Of a stretch of DNA of 45,446 bases, positions 11,849-21,323 are shown one piece after another (positions within the stretch are counted from its first letter, which is position 1; each line of letters starts with the position of its first letter). A program made the translations under genes and the position numbers. The DNA lies in the NCBI RefSeq assembly GCF_000485595.1, contig NW_014577296.1, positions 305,648 to 351,093 of the forward strand, given 5' to 3'. The notes beneath the pieces are model-generated. The model ran no database searches. It was not told where the DNA came from and saw only the letters and a list, made by a program, of their open reading frames with translations. This stretch comes from Priapulus caudatus. Lineage: Eukaryota; Priapulida; Priapulimorpha; Priapulimorphida; Priapulidae.

Positions 11849-11942
11849 CATTTAGCCTGCTCCATTGGCTGGCCAGATGTACGTTTTGGTGTCAACCTTG
11901 GCAAGCCAGGCTTCACTGCTGCTACTGCTGCTGCTGCTGGTG

Positions 11943-11995
<53 letters not shown>

Positions 11996-12077
11996 GCTGA
12001 TGCTGGTGGTGCTGCTGCTGATGCTGCTGCTGCTGCTGGTAGTGGTGGCGGTGCCGCTGCCGCCGTAACAACATATC
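11849..12077 (-). CDS. POGZ-like exon 4 (poly-alanine exon)
   Basis: The 229-base exon runs from acceptor CACTCATCAG to donor AAATG|GTAAGC. It takes one base from exon 3 (Gly), gives 75 codons and leaves TG. The CAG/CTG tract is read as GCA, not CAG: it encodes an Ala-rich stretch with a longest uninterrupted run of 13 Ala, preceded by a short Pro-rich patch and followed by KPGLPRLTPKRTSGQPMEQA and K. The Gln frame contains an in-frame TAG and the Ser frame stops before the donor, so only the Ala frame fits both neighbours. Confidence 0.75.
11918..12050. repeat. CTG/CAG microsatellite inside exon 4
   Basis: An interrupted (CTG)n tract on the plus strand, (CAG)n on the minus, with GGT, GAT, ACT and GTG interruptions. 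On the coding strand it is read as GCA (Ala). Its ORFs in other frames are artefacts. Confidence 0.95.
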
Positions 12078-12199
12078 CTGATGAGTGAACGACGTGTGTG
12101 AGAGAGGTTCAGAGAACGGGTGCCACACGTACGGGTGACAGTAACTATCCCCACGCTCCACAAACACACACACGCTCTTATTCACGCACGCTCATTCAC

Positions 12200-12561
12200 A
12201 TAGAAACAATAATTTATGCACGCACGCTCACTTACACGCATGCACGCTCATTCACGCACACACGCTCATTCACATAGAAACAATCATTTATGCATGCACG
12301 CTCATTCACACATGCACGCTCATTCACACATGCACGCTCATTCACGCACACACATGCACGCTCACTTACACACATGCACACTCATTCACACATGCACGCT
12401 CACTTACACACATGCACACTCGCTGATTCACATACAAACACTAATTTACACACACACTCCCATTTACAGTTACACACACACACGCTCAACCAGATGCATG
12501 CACGCACGCACGCACACACACACACACACATTGACGCACACACACACACGCACGCACGCAC
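12200..12561. repeat. CACGCTCATTCACACATG minisatellite grading into (CA)n, at gap edge
   Basis: Irregular units of about 16-20 bp built from CATGCACGCTCATTCACA lead into (CA)n and (CACG)n, which runs into the gap. It probably lies in the intron between exons 3 and 4, whose exon 3 side begins with (GT)n on the coding strand. Confidence 0.9.
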
Positions 12562-12946
12562 NNNNNNNNNNNNNNNNNNNNNNNNNNNNNNNNNNNNNNN
12601 NNNNNNNNNNNNNNNNNNNNNNNNNNNNNNNNNNNNNNNNNNNNNNNNNNNNNNNNNNNNNNNNNNNNNNNNNNNNNNNNNNNNNNNNNNNNNNNNNNNN
12701 NNNNNNNNNNNNNNNNNNNNNNNNNNNNNNNNNNNNNNNNNNNNNNNNNNNNNNNNNNNNNNNNNNNNNNNNNNNNNNNNNNNNNNNNNNNNNNNNNNNN
12801 NNNNNNNNNNNNNNNNNNNNNNNNNNNNNNNNNNNNNNNNNNNNNNNNNNNNNNNNNNNNNNNNNNNNNNNNNNNNNNNNNNNNNNNNNNNNNNNNNNNN
12901 NNNNNNNNNNNNNNNNNNNNNNNNNNNNNNNNNNNNNNNNNNNNNN
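12562..12946. other. Assembly gap (Ns)
   Basis: A 385-base run of N sits between a CA-rich tract and the inverted repeat carrying exon 3. Long ORFs drawn across it are meaningless. Confidence 1.
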
Positions 12947-12950
12947 GCCG

Positions 12951-13046
12951 ATAACAATTAACGCTGTCACGGCACTCAACAAGTCTTCTGTCGTGGTACT
13001 GAAGACGCTCCGCTCCTGCGAAGAAAAATGTCTGTTACTCTCTGCG
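12951..13046 (+). pseudogene. Inverted third copy of POGZ-like exon 2, frameshifted
   Basis: It matches the exon at 25,677-25,771 in reverse orientation up to the donor CTGCG|GTAAGAC, but it has one extra base (GACGCTCCGCTCC versus GACGTCCCGTCC), which shifts the frame. The acceptor CAG is missing at the gap edge (CCGATAAC). The damage could be real or contig-end error. It is followed on the same strand by the inverted intron and exon 3. Confidence 0.75.
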
Positions 13047-13457
13047 GTAAGACAGTGATTGGTAACCTGAGTTTCTGCAGCGAGGATATTATGATGATGC
13101 TTAAAGTGATTACGTCACCGTAAATAGTAAACGTAAAAAAAAAAATTCCCACTTTTCACAAAATGTAAGTAATTCTGTCACTTTTTTATGGTTAAATTGC
13201 TGCATCATGCTTTCTATTTTACTATTGTTCGATGTAAACATACACTCGTGACCCATACATAGCCATAGCAAGCAATTATGTCAGGATCAAAATATCAAAT
13301 TGTCCAGGTTTTTTGGATTTTTAACTATTGAGAAACAATTTATCAGGTAAGAATTTGACAATACATTTAGTCCCGTTAGTACTTACTTACTTTTAATTAA
13401 AGAAATTTAACACAAAATTTTACAAATATACACCATAGAAAATCGTGACGTAGTAAT

Positions 13458-13641
13458 TTAAGGCCACCGCACACTGCACACTAGAGCAATATAGCTCAGC
13501 AGTCAGACTCGCGAGCAATATTGCTCTAGCGTGCGGTCGCGTTTTACTGCGTCAAACGACTCGCGAGTCCGATTGCTCACACATCAAACATGTTAGCTTA
13601 GCAATATGCTCTAGTTGTGCGGAGGGGGGGGGGGGCTTTAA
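13458..13641. mobile_element. MITE with TTAA flanks, GCACACTAGAGCAATAT TIRs
   Basis: The element starts TTAAGGCCACCGCACAC and ends GTGCGGAGG(G)nCTTTAA; inside lie matching CTAGAGCAATAT and ATATGCTCTAG blocks. TTAA at both ends suggests a piggyBac-like non-autonomous element. The same insertion is at 25,069-25,252 in arm A, so it predates the duplication. Confidence 0.8.
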
Positions 13642-13744
13642 AAGACACATTCGCAGCCATAACAATCACACCCATTGTTCTACCATTTTCTTGGCCATAA
13701 GTTGATCAGTCGGGTCGCAATGATATATGAATAATAAAATACTG

Positions 13745-14039
13745 TTTGTTTGCCCTCACGCCAATTCGACCCGCCAAAAGGGGCGACTCAAATTTTTTAT
13801 TGATCTATCTCTTTTTCTTTTTCTTTTAACAAATTGTATCACTGTACATTATATAAATCTGTAGGTGGTACATTATATGTACCAAGCAAAACAAACATTC
13901 AACATAAACGCTATCTCCACACACAGCACACCGAGCATGTAGACACCATGCTGAATTTGTAAAAAGACCCCCCTCGAAACAAAACAAAAGCCGACCCTAC
14001 CTACCAAATTTCCAGCCTGGGTCGGGTGAGGCAAACAAA
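13745..14039. mobile_element. MITE, TTTGTTTGCCCTCACCC-type TIRs
   Basis: The left end TTTGTTTGCCCTCACGCCAA and the right end (reverse complement) TTTGTTTGCCTCACCCGACC are imperfect inverted repeats of about 20 bp. The interior is AT-rich and noncoding. The duplicate insertion is at 24,665-24,963. Confidence 0.75.
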
Positions 14040-14338
14040 TGTTTTTTTAATTGTGGCCTAGACTGCCTGAAGTGAACTTGTGAAGTGTTTCGCAGTTACC
14101 ATCGGCATTTTCCGGATTACTTTTGTCAGTCATAAGAAATCATTACACCAGGTCACTCAAAATGTGGCATCTCAGACGATCTACATAATTCATACGTATA
14201 TAGTTGGTTAATTGATGCATATAATTACCAAGCATCTAATATCTTGAGCGGACGAAGGCAGCTGTTTGCAGAACGGCATCAATGTATAGTCAGTTGCAGA
14301 CTGAGTTCTGTGTTATGTGTAATGTTGTAATCTAATAT

Positions 14339-14500
14339 TCTGAAACGTATTTTGTGCAATGTGTTGTGAATTCTAAATAATTCTTGAGTTCCGTGTTTTG
14401 TGCAATGTGTTGTGAATTCTAAATAATTCTTGAGTTCCGTGTTTTGTGCAATGTTGTGAATTCTAAATAATTCTTGAATTCCGTGTTTTGTGTTGTAACA
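14339..14500. repeat. Short tandem repeat next to exon 3 acceptor
   Basis: Three units of about 46 bp contain GTGAATTCTAAATAATTCTT and CCGTGTTTTGTGCAATG. The third unit reaches to within ten bases of the exon 3 acceptor. The other arm has three units at 24,281-24,395. Confidence 0.85.
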
Positions 14501-14508
14501 TCACACAG

Positions 14509-14648
14509 CTTCAAGAAGGTGGTGATGGGATACGCACAACGATACGATGCAACCAGTGCCGCGAAGGCTTTCTCACTGCCGGAGCCCCTCGTTCTCAGCT
14601 GGTTGACTCAGGAACTCAACCACACGCTGGGAGACGACCTGCCTGAAG
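14509..14648 (+). CDS. POGZ-like exon 3 (second half of the HTH), on the opposite strand
   Basis: The 140-base exon runs from acceptor CATCACACAG to donor CTGAAG|GTGAGC on the PLUS strand. One leading base completes a codon with exon 2's CG (Arg), 46 codons follow, and one base is left over, which fits exon 4. It encodes FKKVVMGYAQRYDATSAAKA (residues 1-20), then FSLPEPLVLSWL: with exon 2 this is a complete HTH with the usual Y-S-x-x-F-K-x-x-V, A-A-x-x-F and terminal W-L spacing, ending GDDLPE. All other exons of the model are on the minus strand. The upstream plus-strand sequence is an inverted copy of exon 2 and its intron, so the block from the gap to at least here is flipped relative to the rest. 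Confidence 0.7.
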
Positions 14649-14689
14649 GTGAGCATGGGGAGTGTGGAGGTGGGAAGCGGTGTCGTGTG

Positions 14690-14711
14690 TGTGTGTGTGT
14701 GCGTGTATGCG

Positions 14712-14764
<53 letters not shown>

Positions 14765-14785
14765 ATGTGCGTGTGTTTGTGTGTG

Positions 14786-14820
<35 letters not shown>
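14690..14820. repeat. (GT)n/(GCGT)n microsatellite downstream of exon 3
   Basis: A long GT tract turning into (GCGT)n begins about 40 bases after the exon 3 donor. It mirrors the (CA)n/(CACG)n tract on the other side of the gap at 12,470-12,561, as expected if the two were halves of one intronic repeat and this block is flipped. Confidence 0.95.
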
Positions 14821-14874
14821 TGGCTCCCTCGCCTGGTCGCTTGGCTCCCTCGCCTGGTCGCTTCGCGCCCGAGC

Positions 14875-15053
14875 AGGGGCGTGTACAGGGGGGGTCCAGG
14901 GAGTCCGGACCCCCCCTTGCTCGCGCAGAAAACGCATCTGAGGGGGTGTAATGTTAAAAATTTTCTGGGGGGGCCCCCCAGACCCCCCCTTCGCGTGCTC
15001 GTAACTATGGGTTACGGTTAGATCCCCCTGGTACAAATCCTGTACACGCCCCT
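14875..15053. mobile_element. MITE, AGGGGCGTGTACAGG TIRs
   Basis: It starts AGGGGCGTGTACAGG and ends CCTGTACACGCCCCT, a perfect 15-bp inverted repeat. The flanks CCGAGC and GCCGAGC suggest a short target duplication. There is no coding capacity. A second family member is at 16,169-16,286. Confidence 0.85.
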
Positions 15054-15436
15054 GCCGAGCAAATTGCCAACATTGAAAAACGAACCCCCCCCCCAATATA
15101 AAGCTGGCTACGGGCCTGGCTTGCGAGTCGTGTTCCCCGCACAAGTAAGTACTAACGGGACTAAATGTATCGTCAAATTCTTACCTCCAAAAATCCAAAA
15201 AACCTACTAAAAACTAAAAAACTAGTTGATGATATGATCCTGACATTAATTGCTTGCTATGGGCTATGTATGTGTCACGAGTGTATGTTTACATCGAACA
15301 CTAGACATGCAGAGTGCACTCACGGAGTGCATACCCCCCCGCCAACGCAACATCGATTGATGGACAACATGTACACGAAAACACGAACACACGAACACAC
15401 GAACAAACAAAAAAATACATCAAAATATTCAATAAT

Positions 15437-15949
15437 TTACCCCATGCATTTTTCTTGCAGCCGTTGCCTCTTCATGTATTCGGCATTGTCTTTCCTTCTC
15501 TGTGCTGCAGCCTCTGGGGATTTCTCGGCACGGACCTTTCGCATCCTGTCTCTCGCAGAGGCACGCAATTTCTCAGTTTGATCTTCACTTTCTTGGAGCC
15601 GTTGCTGCTTCATGTATTCAGCATTGTTTCTCCTTCTCTGTGCTGCAGCCTCTTGAGATTCTTGGAGCCGTTGCCTCTTCATGTATTCAGCATTGTTTCT
15701 CGTACTCTGTGATGCAGCGTCTGGAGATTTCTCGGCACGGACCCTTCGCATCCTGTCTCTCGCATAGGAACGCAATTTCTCAGTGCGATCTTCACTTTCT
15801 TGCAGCCGTTGCCTCTTCATGTTTTCAGCATTGTTTTTCCTAAATAGGGGACACGTGTTACTGAACATTCGATTCGTCAGAAATTGTATTTTCTTGTAAA
15901 AATTTGTAATTGAACTAATGAAATAAATAATTTTTTTATGACAATACAA
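15437..15949 (-). CDS. Helitron-type N-terminal basic repeat ORF (fragment)
   Basis: This ORF encodes three to four tandem units of the pattern RRNNAEYMKRQRLQES followed by TEKLRAxARDRMRKVRAEKSP. Such Arg/Glu-rich tandem units resemble those at the N-terminus of many animal Helitron rolling-circle transposases. No Rep or helicase domain follows, so this is a remnant carried by the non-autonomous element around it. Confidence 0.6.
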   Translation of the reverse strand: MYCHKKIIYFISSITNFYKKIQFLTNRMFSNTCPLFRKNNAENMKRQRLQESEDRTEKLRSYARDRMRRVRAEKSPDAASQSTRNNAEYMKRQRLQESQEAAAQRRRNNAEYMKQQRLQESEDQTEKLRASARDRMRKVRAEKSPEAAAQRRKDNAEYMKRQRLQEKCMG

Positions 15950-16168
15950 CTATTTATTTATTTATCATGCAGAACCGTAACTGAGCAATTGTATTTGGTT
16001 TTATTTCATGCGTCTTCGACATGTTGACTTCTTGACCCTTTAATGTGTGTACCTACTATATACATATGCGTGTGTGGACACAATGGCATTCAGCAGCACA
16101 CGTATGCAGTGTGAAGATATGGGCGCGGCAATGCTACACGTAGTGTATGAAGATATTAGCGCGGCAAT

Positions 16169-16286
16169 AGGGGCGTGTACAGGATTTGTACAAGGGGGGG
16201 GGGGTCTAACCGTAACCCAAACTTGCGAGCTCGCAAATGGGGGGTCTGGGGTCGCTCACCCTGGACCCCCCCCTGTACATGCCCCT
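16169..16286. mobile_element. MITE, AGGGGCGTGTACAGG TIRs (short member)
   Basis: It starts AGGGGCGTGTACAGG and ends CCTGTACATGCCCCT. It lies within a tandemly repeated sequence (GCGCGGCAATGCTACACGTAGTG) inside the composite Helitron. It is a shorter relative of 14,875-15,053. Confidence 0.8.
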
Positions 16287-17354
16287 GGGCATTGCTACAC
16301 GTAGTGTGTGAATTGTGTGGGCGCGGCATGCATCAAACGTGACGCTGTGAAGACACTTCGCCAAAACGGCTGAAAACGGCTCAAAAATCAACTTGCGTTT
16401 GATGTAATTTGATACTTTTTCACCATTACCTCCCTTAAGGTAGTGGCAATGACCACCTGAAAGCGAAAACATAACCGAGAGCGAAAACATAAGCTCCTCT
16501 CCATCTTCGTTGGGCAGAGGTAATAATAATATTCATAATTTTCTTACAACAGTGTAGTGTTGTCTATTGTGTGGATGGCAGGTAGTATTTCTTTGGATAA
16601 GGGATTATTAATCTACTGTAGCTCTGATAGAAGTCAAGACATCGCTTAAGCAATCGATGATTGCTTAAATGCTTATAGTATAACATATTAGTAATAGTAT
16701 AACATAATAGCAATACTAAAGTAACTATAGTACTAAAGTAACTATAGTACTAAAGTAACACTATAGTAGAACATTATCTATATTATGACATTACTGATAA
16801 CATTAATGCACGTACCAATCCAGCCTTACACTTATCTATGAGTCACTTAGCTAGGCAGAGTGCACTGACGGAGTGCATAACTCCGCCAACGACATACACC
16901 ATACGCCATACGACTCACGAACACACGAATAACCCACGATATATGCCAGCGTACTGACATGTACACGCTCCCATGTAACATGTATGCGTTACGAGCTGGC
17001 TTGCTGACTCGCTGGCTCGCTGGGTGATATCGATCAACCGCCAACAACATACGCCATATGCCTCTACGCGCTAATATGGATCGCGCGAACACACGAACAC
17101 ACTAACACACGAACACACTAACACACGAGAGCGAAAACATAACCTCCTCCAACTCTGTTGGGCGGAGGTAAATATAGTAAAATAGGAAGTATAATGCATC
17201 CATTTAACCATAAAAAGTGAACAGAATTACTTGCATTTTGAGAAAAAGTGGGAATTTTTTTTTTTACTTTTTAGTGTTTACGGTGACGTAATCACTTTAA
17301 GCATCATCATAATATCCTCTCTGCAGAAACTCAGGTTACCAATCACTGTCTTAC

Positions 17355-17449
17355 CGCAGAGAGTAACAGACATCTTTCTTCGCAGGACAGGGCATCTTCA
17401 GTACCATGACAGAAGACTTGTTGAGTGCTGTGCCTGCGTTAATAGTTTT
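17355..17449 (-). CDS. POGZ-like exon 2, left copy
   Basis: It has the same splice sites and length (95 bases) as the exon at 25,677 and an intact frame, but several residues change (for example TSR to MPC before PAKK, N to D in KKNV). The loss of basic residues and the lack of a same-strand exon 3 suggest that it may be non-functional; an allele or paralogue is the alternative. Confidence 0.6.
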
Positions 17450-18129
17450 CTGCAAGCAATCCAACGGGGTGAGGCTATTGCTCGGCATATTTGTACGTCC
17501 AGTCTGTGAATAATCAACGATCAAAGGCCACACATTATTGATAAATTTGCCTTGCAATAAACTTGTCTAGCAATGTCTACATGAAATGATTTCTTCAGAC
17601 ATTAGTTACTGGTGTAAACATCTCTAAAATTGATTGCAAATGGTATTGGTAACTTGTTATACATATGTATCTGTTCACTTTGCTCTCAACTTGGTTACAA
17701 ACTATCCCACTGTCTAACTAATTTCTTTAATTTAAAATGATTTTATTTATAATAGTAATTTAGTTACTTTTTTTCTAATCGTAAGGTAGAACTACTCACA
17801 ACAGCGGTCCCTACTGGGCTTGGGTTCAGCGACAACATCAAGGGGGGTTGCGGACCCACAGGGTTAACAATCTGCAATCGAATAACCAGCAAAGATGTTG
17901 GCAGTAGTCAATGACCAAAGATTATGCGCAGCGAACTAAAATCTCTCGCAGGTGAAATGGATTCGGAAATGGAAAAGTTGCAATTCCGCTGACATACTTG
18001 GTTAGACCCGCGAAAGCGCACGAAGCTCATTGACCATGTCTTAAACTTAATCTAAATCTAATCTTTTGAAATTAGTGAGTATCGAATCGAGGCATTTCGC
18101 TGGTCCTCGTGGAAAATCACGCGAGCGAG

Positions 18130-18305
18130 CGAACCCAGCGAGGAATGGCGCCCTCTTGCAGGCAGTCCCGTGGCGCCCTCTTGCAGCCAGCCCCGTGGCG
18201 CCCTCTTGCAGGCAGCCCCGTGGCGCCCTCTTGCAGGCAGCCCCGTGGCGCCCTCTTGCAGCCAGCCCCGTGGCGTCCTCCTGCAGGCAGCCCCGTGGCG
18301 CCCTC
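18130..18305 (-). repeat. 25-bp minisatellite at exon 1 donor, left copy
   Basis: Seven units of the same 25-bp repeat as at 26,480-26,664, differing in copy number and in the order of the GGCAG and CCAG variants. Confidence 0.9.
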
Positions 18306-18309
18306 TCAC

Positions 18310-18597
18310 CTGTATGTGTTGGTTGGCGGTGGCTGCGGGTAGGAGCGTCTGCTGCTGCTGCAGGAGCGTCGGCTGCTGCAGGCTGGCGATGAACACAGGC
18401 AACGCCTGCATCTGCTGCACGTTCTCCGCTAGCGCCCTCTGCTGCCACAGCTCCGGTGGCGCCACCTGCTGCTGCTGGTTCTCGGTGATGGCGTTCAGCG
18501 CCTCCTGGTACTGCTTGTCGGCGGCAGCGTTCGCGGCGCATTGAGCCTCCGTCAGCTCCTCCTCCTCACACTCCATGTGGAGGTCCACGTCGTGCAT
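18310..18597 (-). CDS. POGZ-like exon 1, left copy (12 residues shorter)
   Basis: It runs from ATG at 18,597 to the same donor as the right copy; 96 codons instead of 108, because of an in-frame 36-base length difference after QQQQVA (the VRLPRLTPMFAA segment is absent). The N-terminal MHDVDLHMECEEEEL peptide is intact. Upstream, the exon is cut at 18,756 by the 2.57-kb insertion, which separates it from its acceptor (now near 21,470). Transcripts from this copy would need a different 5' exon. Confidence 0.65.
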
Positions 18598-18661
18598 GAG
18601 CAGTGGCGCCCTCTTCAGCTGCGGGGGCGCCACCGTCTTCATATATAACGGCCCGCTGCGT

Positions 18662-18756
18662 GTGGCGAGCAGCGAGCGCGACAGTGTCGCCACCTGGAGG
18701 ACCGTCGGCTGGCCAGCAGGTGGCGCCGGCGCGATCGTCGCCACGGACGTTGTCGA
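18662..18756. repeat. Perfect 95-bp direct repeat, left member
   Basis: Base for base identical to 21,324-21,418. The orthologous sequence in the right copy (about 27,057-27,151) differs at several positions, so the two members are far closer to each other than to that copy. Confidence 0.95.
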
Positions 18757-20033
18757 ATAGAGCTAGAGTAGAGCTAAACCAACCAGGCTCTCCGACTGTT
18801 ACACGGCGTAGGAACCTCTCGCCTCTCGCCAACGTAGTGACTAGTAACAGTGTTAAGCGAGAAGGGAACTTGTGGCTAGAGTAGAGCTAGACTCGAGTCA
18901 CGAATAACGGCATCAACATGAAAGTCTTATGCAGATAAAACTGTGTAAAACTAAACACAAAGTTACTAATACTAGTTAGCATATTAAAACATTTTGATAA
19001 TACCCACACTTCAGCTAAGATATACGGTAGCCCGACCAGGCTGTGCGACGGATTGTCTATACACGGTCTTCTAAACCTAGCAAGACCGTTTCTTGGAGCT
19101 AAGATATACGGGTGTTTGCCATTCTCGTCAAATCGTTCACATCTTTATCACAACTTTCATCGCCGCCGCCATGTTTGGGCTGAACTGAGTGAACTCTCGC
19201 ATTATCTCGTGCAGCCTCATTATCTCGAGATAACTTATCTCGGGACTTATATCGAGACTTATCGCCTCGAGACGCCTCCCGCCAACTTACAGTTACACTA
19301 TTCCAGAGCATAAATATATAATATATGCTCTGACTATTCATTCGGTCTCTGGAAACTATGGAAGCCCTGAAACGAAATACGACTTTGAGTTTTCGAGTTT
19401 CTGAATTTCGTATCGTATAATCGGTATATAGTAGGCCCTACTAGAGAGAGTAGGCCTCTAGAGATGACAGAGCCGTAGCCTGCGGGGGGGGAGGGCAAGG
19501 GGGGCAGCTGCCCCCCTCCCTAGATACTATAGAGAAAAAAAAAAAAAAAAATTGTTCTACTAAAAGAGAATTGTCGTAGTCAGAATGAAGATTGTACATG
19601 TACTCAAAAGTGCCTCAAATACCATCTCATGCGATCTACATTTTCAACATTTTATCTGGGAGGAACTATCATTCCAAAGTTTACATGTTATCTGATATTT
19701 GAAAGCTCAGAACAAAACTGTGTGAAATGTCAAGCTGATAATTAATTGAAATCTTCAATATAACAGTATGGTTGTGAACAGTGTGTGAACACAAAAACGT
19801 ATCAGCTAAAATGCATTTAATCCATTTTTTACCGTTGTCCAACAAGATAACCTCAATATCTGTGCTGCCACCTGGTGCCTGCTTAGACTGGGAATGTAAT
19901 TCTTCTGACAACGTCCACTGTTTTGGGGTTACTCGAAGAGGGTGGCGGTTCCAGTCTTTTACCAATACTCGGCTGTATGCTGGACTCACTCAGCACAGAG
20001 GGAAAGTTTTCACCCTGGTTTTCCTTACCCCCC

Positions 20034-20465
20034 TCACAGCTGCCTGAACAGTAGGCCACACCGTAGCAAACTGAAAGCTTCACGTGGCGCGTTGGCAGCA
20101 GAATTCGACGGACGCGGAGAAGGCTCCTGCGTCAGTTCAATCGACGCACTCTCGCTGATAACAACTCGACCGCCGGCGATTCGTCGAGGCGTGCCGTAGA
20201 CAGTGGTGTCGATCACAGAGTTGATTCGCTGGCTTGCAACGAGACTCGATGCACGATCCGCAGTGTTCGGCCGCAACGCTGCCGGCACGTATTCGACGAG
20301 CGGCCGAGGTTGTGCAGCAGTGATGAGATCGCTCGAGGTCTGTCTGGGCTGGATGCGAACCACGTGAATCAGTTTCCTCGTCAGCAGAAGGGAACGCCCG
20401 GCGTCGGGCTGCGTCGAATTCTGACCGTCGGTCACCGCGGGACGGCCCGGGTCGCACGAGGTCAC
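20034..20465 (-). CDS. Unrecognised ORF in repeat block X
   Basis: A 143-codon ORF, Arg/Ser/Pro-rich, without a recognised domain. The two other copies of block X (near 33.2 and 35.6 kb) do not keep it open. It is probably not a functional gene and may be a chance ORF in a GC-rich repeat. Confidence 0.25.
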   Translation of the reverse strand: MTSCDPGRPAVTDGQNSTQPDAGRSLLLTRKLIHVVRIQPRQTSSDLITAAQPRPLVEYVPAALRPNTADRASSLVASQRINSVIDTTVYGTPRRIAGGRVVISESASIELTQEPSPRPSNSAANAPREAFSLLRCGLLFRQL

Positions 20466-20613
20466 TCCGATTGCTTATCCTTGCAGTTTTTTCGAGGTGC
20501 CAACAAATGGATTCGTGTTCTGCGAGTATATTTTCCCGTTGAAATTGAGTACTCCCTCGATTTTAGGTCACAAAATGAAATGATAATAGCCTGCGCCCAC
20601 GGCCTATAAAGGA

Positions 20614-21310
20614 CTAGCTGGGCTACCCGGCGATGCCCAAGATAAAGGTGAAAAGAGCTAGAATTTAGTCTGCCATGACGGCTGTACTGATGTTATTCGA
20701 ATTTTATAAATCTGTCCCAAGAATTTCACTTCTGTTCAGTTCTGCAGCGCTTCTTGGTACACAACATTCTTGATCTTGCCATCTTGAGAGAGGATGTAGA
20801 GGTTGTCTGGGTTACCCACCCTGGAGCACCCCACATAGAGCTGGCCATGGGAGAACACTGGCTGTCTGGTGGGTTGCGGCATCACTTCTTTGACCGAGTT
20901 GGCGCCGTTCTGGACTCTCCTCTGCACGGGGCGTCTGGTGGGTTGCGGCATCACTTCTTTGACAGAGTTGGTGCCGTTCTCTATGCTTTTTTGCACGTGA
21001 CCTCTGATGGGTTGCGGCATTACTTCTTTGACGGAGTTGGCGCCGTTCTGGACTCTCCTTTGCACGTGACCTCTGGTGGGCTGCGGCATCACTTCTTTGA
21101 CGAAGTTCGCGCTGTTCGGCATTCTCTGCAGAGCGTGCTCTTTGACGGGCCAGTTTGTTTGCCCTTGCAGTTGAACTGCCGAATGACGATCGCTTCCGTT
21201 TCGGCATTCTATACGATTGCCTCAGTGAGTCCTGCCAAATAAATTTAATTTAGATCCGTGTCCGTGATCAGTGAACCATGTACATGTATTCATATGTCAG
21301 TTATATAGAG
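20614..21310 (-). mobile_element. Internally deleted Helitron
   Basis: On the minus strand an ORF starting MPKRKRSSFGSSTARANKLA encodes four basic tandem units (QRSDAATHQRSRAKESPERR-like), the N-terminal repeat of Helitron proteins. It runs straight into a shifted frame encoding SHGQLYVGCSRVGNPDNLYI and KNVVYQEAL, the last motif region and C-terminus of the Helitron helicase. The Rep and most of the helicase are missing. The 3' end is a short GGGC...GCCC hairpin followed by CTAG and T at 20,613, typical of Helitrons. The 5' end is probably TCTCTATATAACTG near 21,310. Confidence 0.75.
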
Positions 21311-21323
21311 AGGCGCGCCATAA

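Larger units (their letters stand above)
12947..14500. repeat. Inverted copy of 24,281-25,800 (arm A')
   Basis: The whole stretch is the reverse complement of 24,281-25,800, including exon 2, a TTAA MITE, a TTTGTTTGCCC MITE and the three-copy repeat ending near 14,500. The two arms differ by scattered substitutions and small indels. Arm A' continues into exon 3; arm A at 24,281 instead joins the end of the left duplicated segment. Confidence 0.9.
15301..17171 (-). mobile_element. Composite Helitron insertion with a precise empty site
   Basis: Two members of one family bracket the insertion. On the minus strand the 3' ends at 15,301 and 16,851 show a GCACT...AGTGC hairpin followed a few bases later by CTAG, the Helitron signature. 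The 5' ends at about 16,524 and 17,171 read TTACCTC(T/C)GCCCAAC and contain GTTATGTTTTCGCTC. The empty site in the duplicate (CGAACA|ATATAG near 25,487) equals the two flanks joined with no target duplication, as expected for Helitrons. The whole 1.87 kb, including the 16,525-16,850 spacer, therefore moved as one unit. Confidence 0.75.
18757..21323. mobile_element. 2.57-kb insertion in the exon 1 upstream region
   Basis: Absent from the right copy of the duplication. It contains a repeat shared with 345-915 (18,757-19,210), an AT/CG-mixed part, block X (19,640-20,480, also at about 32,470-33,440 and 35,010-35,975), and a Helitron relic (20,614-21,310). It is flanked by the perfect 95-bp repeat. 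No terminal structure shared by both ends was seen, so the mechanism is unclear. Confidence 0.75.

Noticed and set aside
11852-12185. Poly-Gln or poly-Ser protein from the CTG tract
   Set aside because: The Gln frame has an internal TAG and the Ser frame ends in a stop just before the donor. Only the Ala frame joins both neighbouring exons in phase.
12216-13058. Long ORFs across 12.2-13.1 kb
   Set aside because: They consist of His/Thr/Ala-rich microsatellite translation and unknown residues over the assembly gap.
14474-15144. ORFs of Val-Cys and His-Thr repeats
   Set aside because: (GT)n microsatellite translation; only the 140-base splice-bounded part of the plus-strand ORF is a credible exon.
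18047-18541. Repetitive Arg/Gly/Ala protein downstream of exon 1 (also 26,379-26,700)
   Set aside because: It is read-through of the 25-bp intronic minisatellite after a good splice donor; all three frames are open because the period is not a multiple of three.
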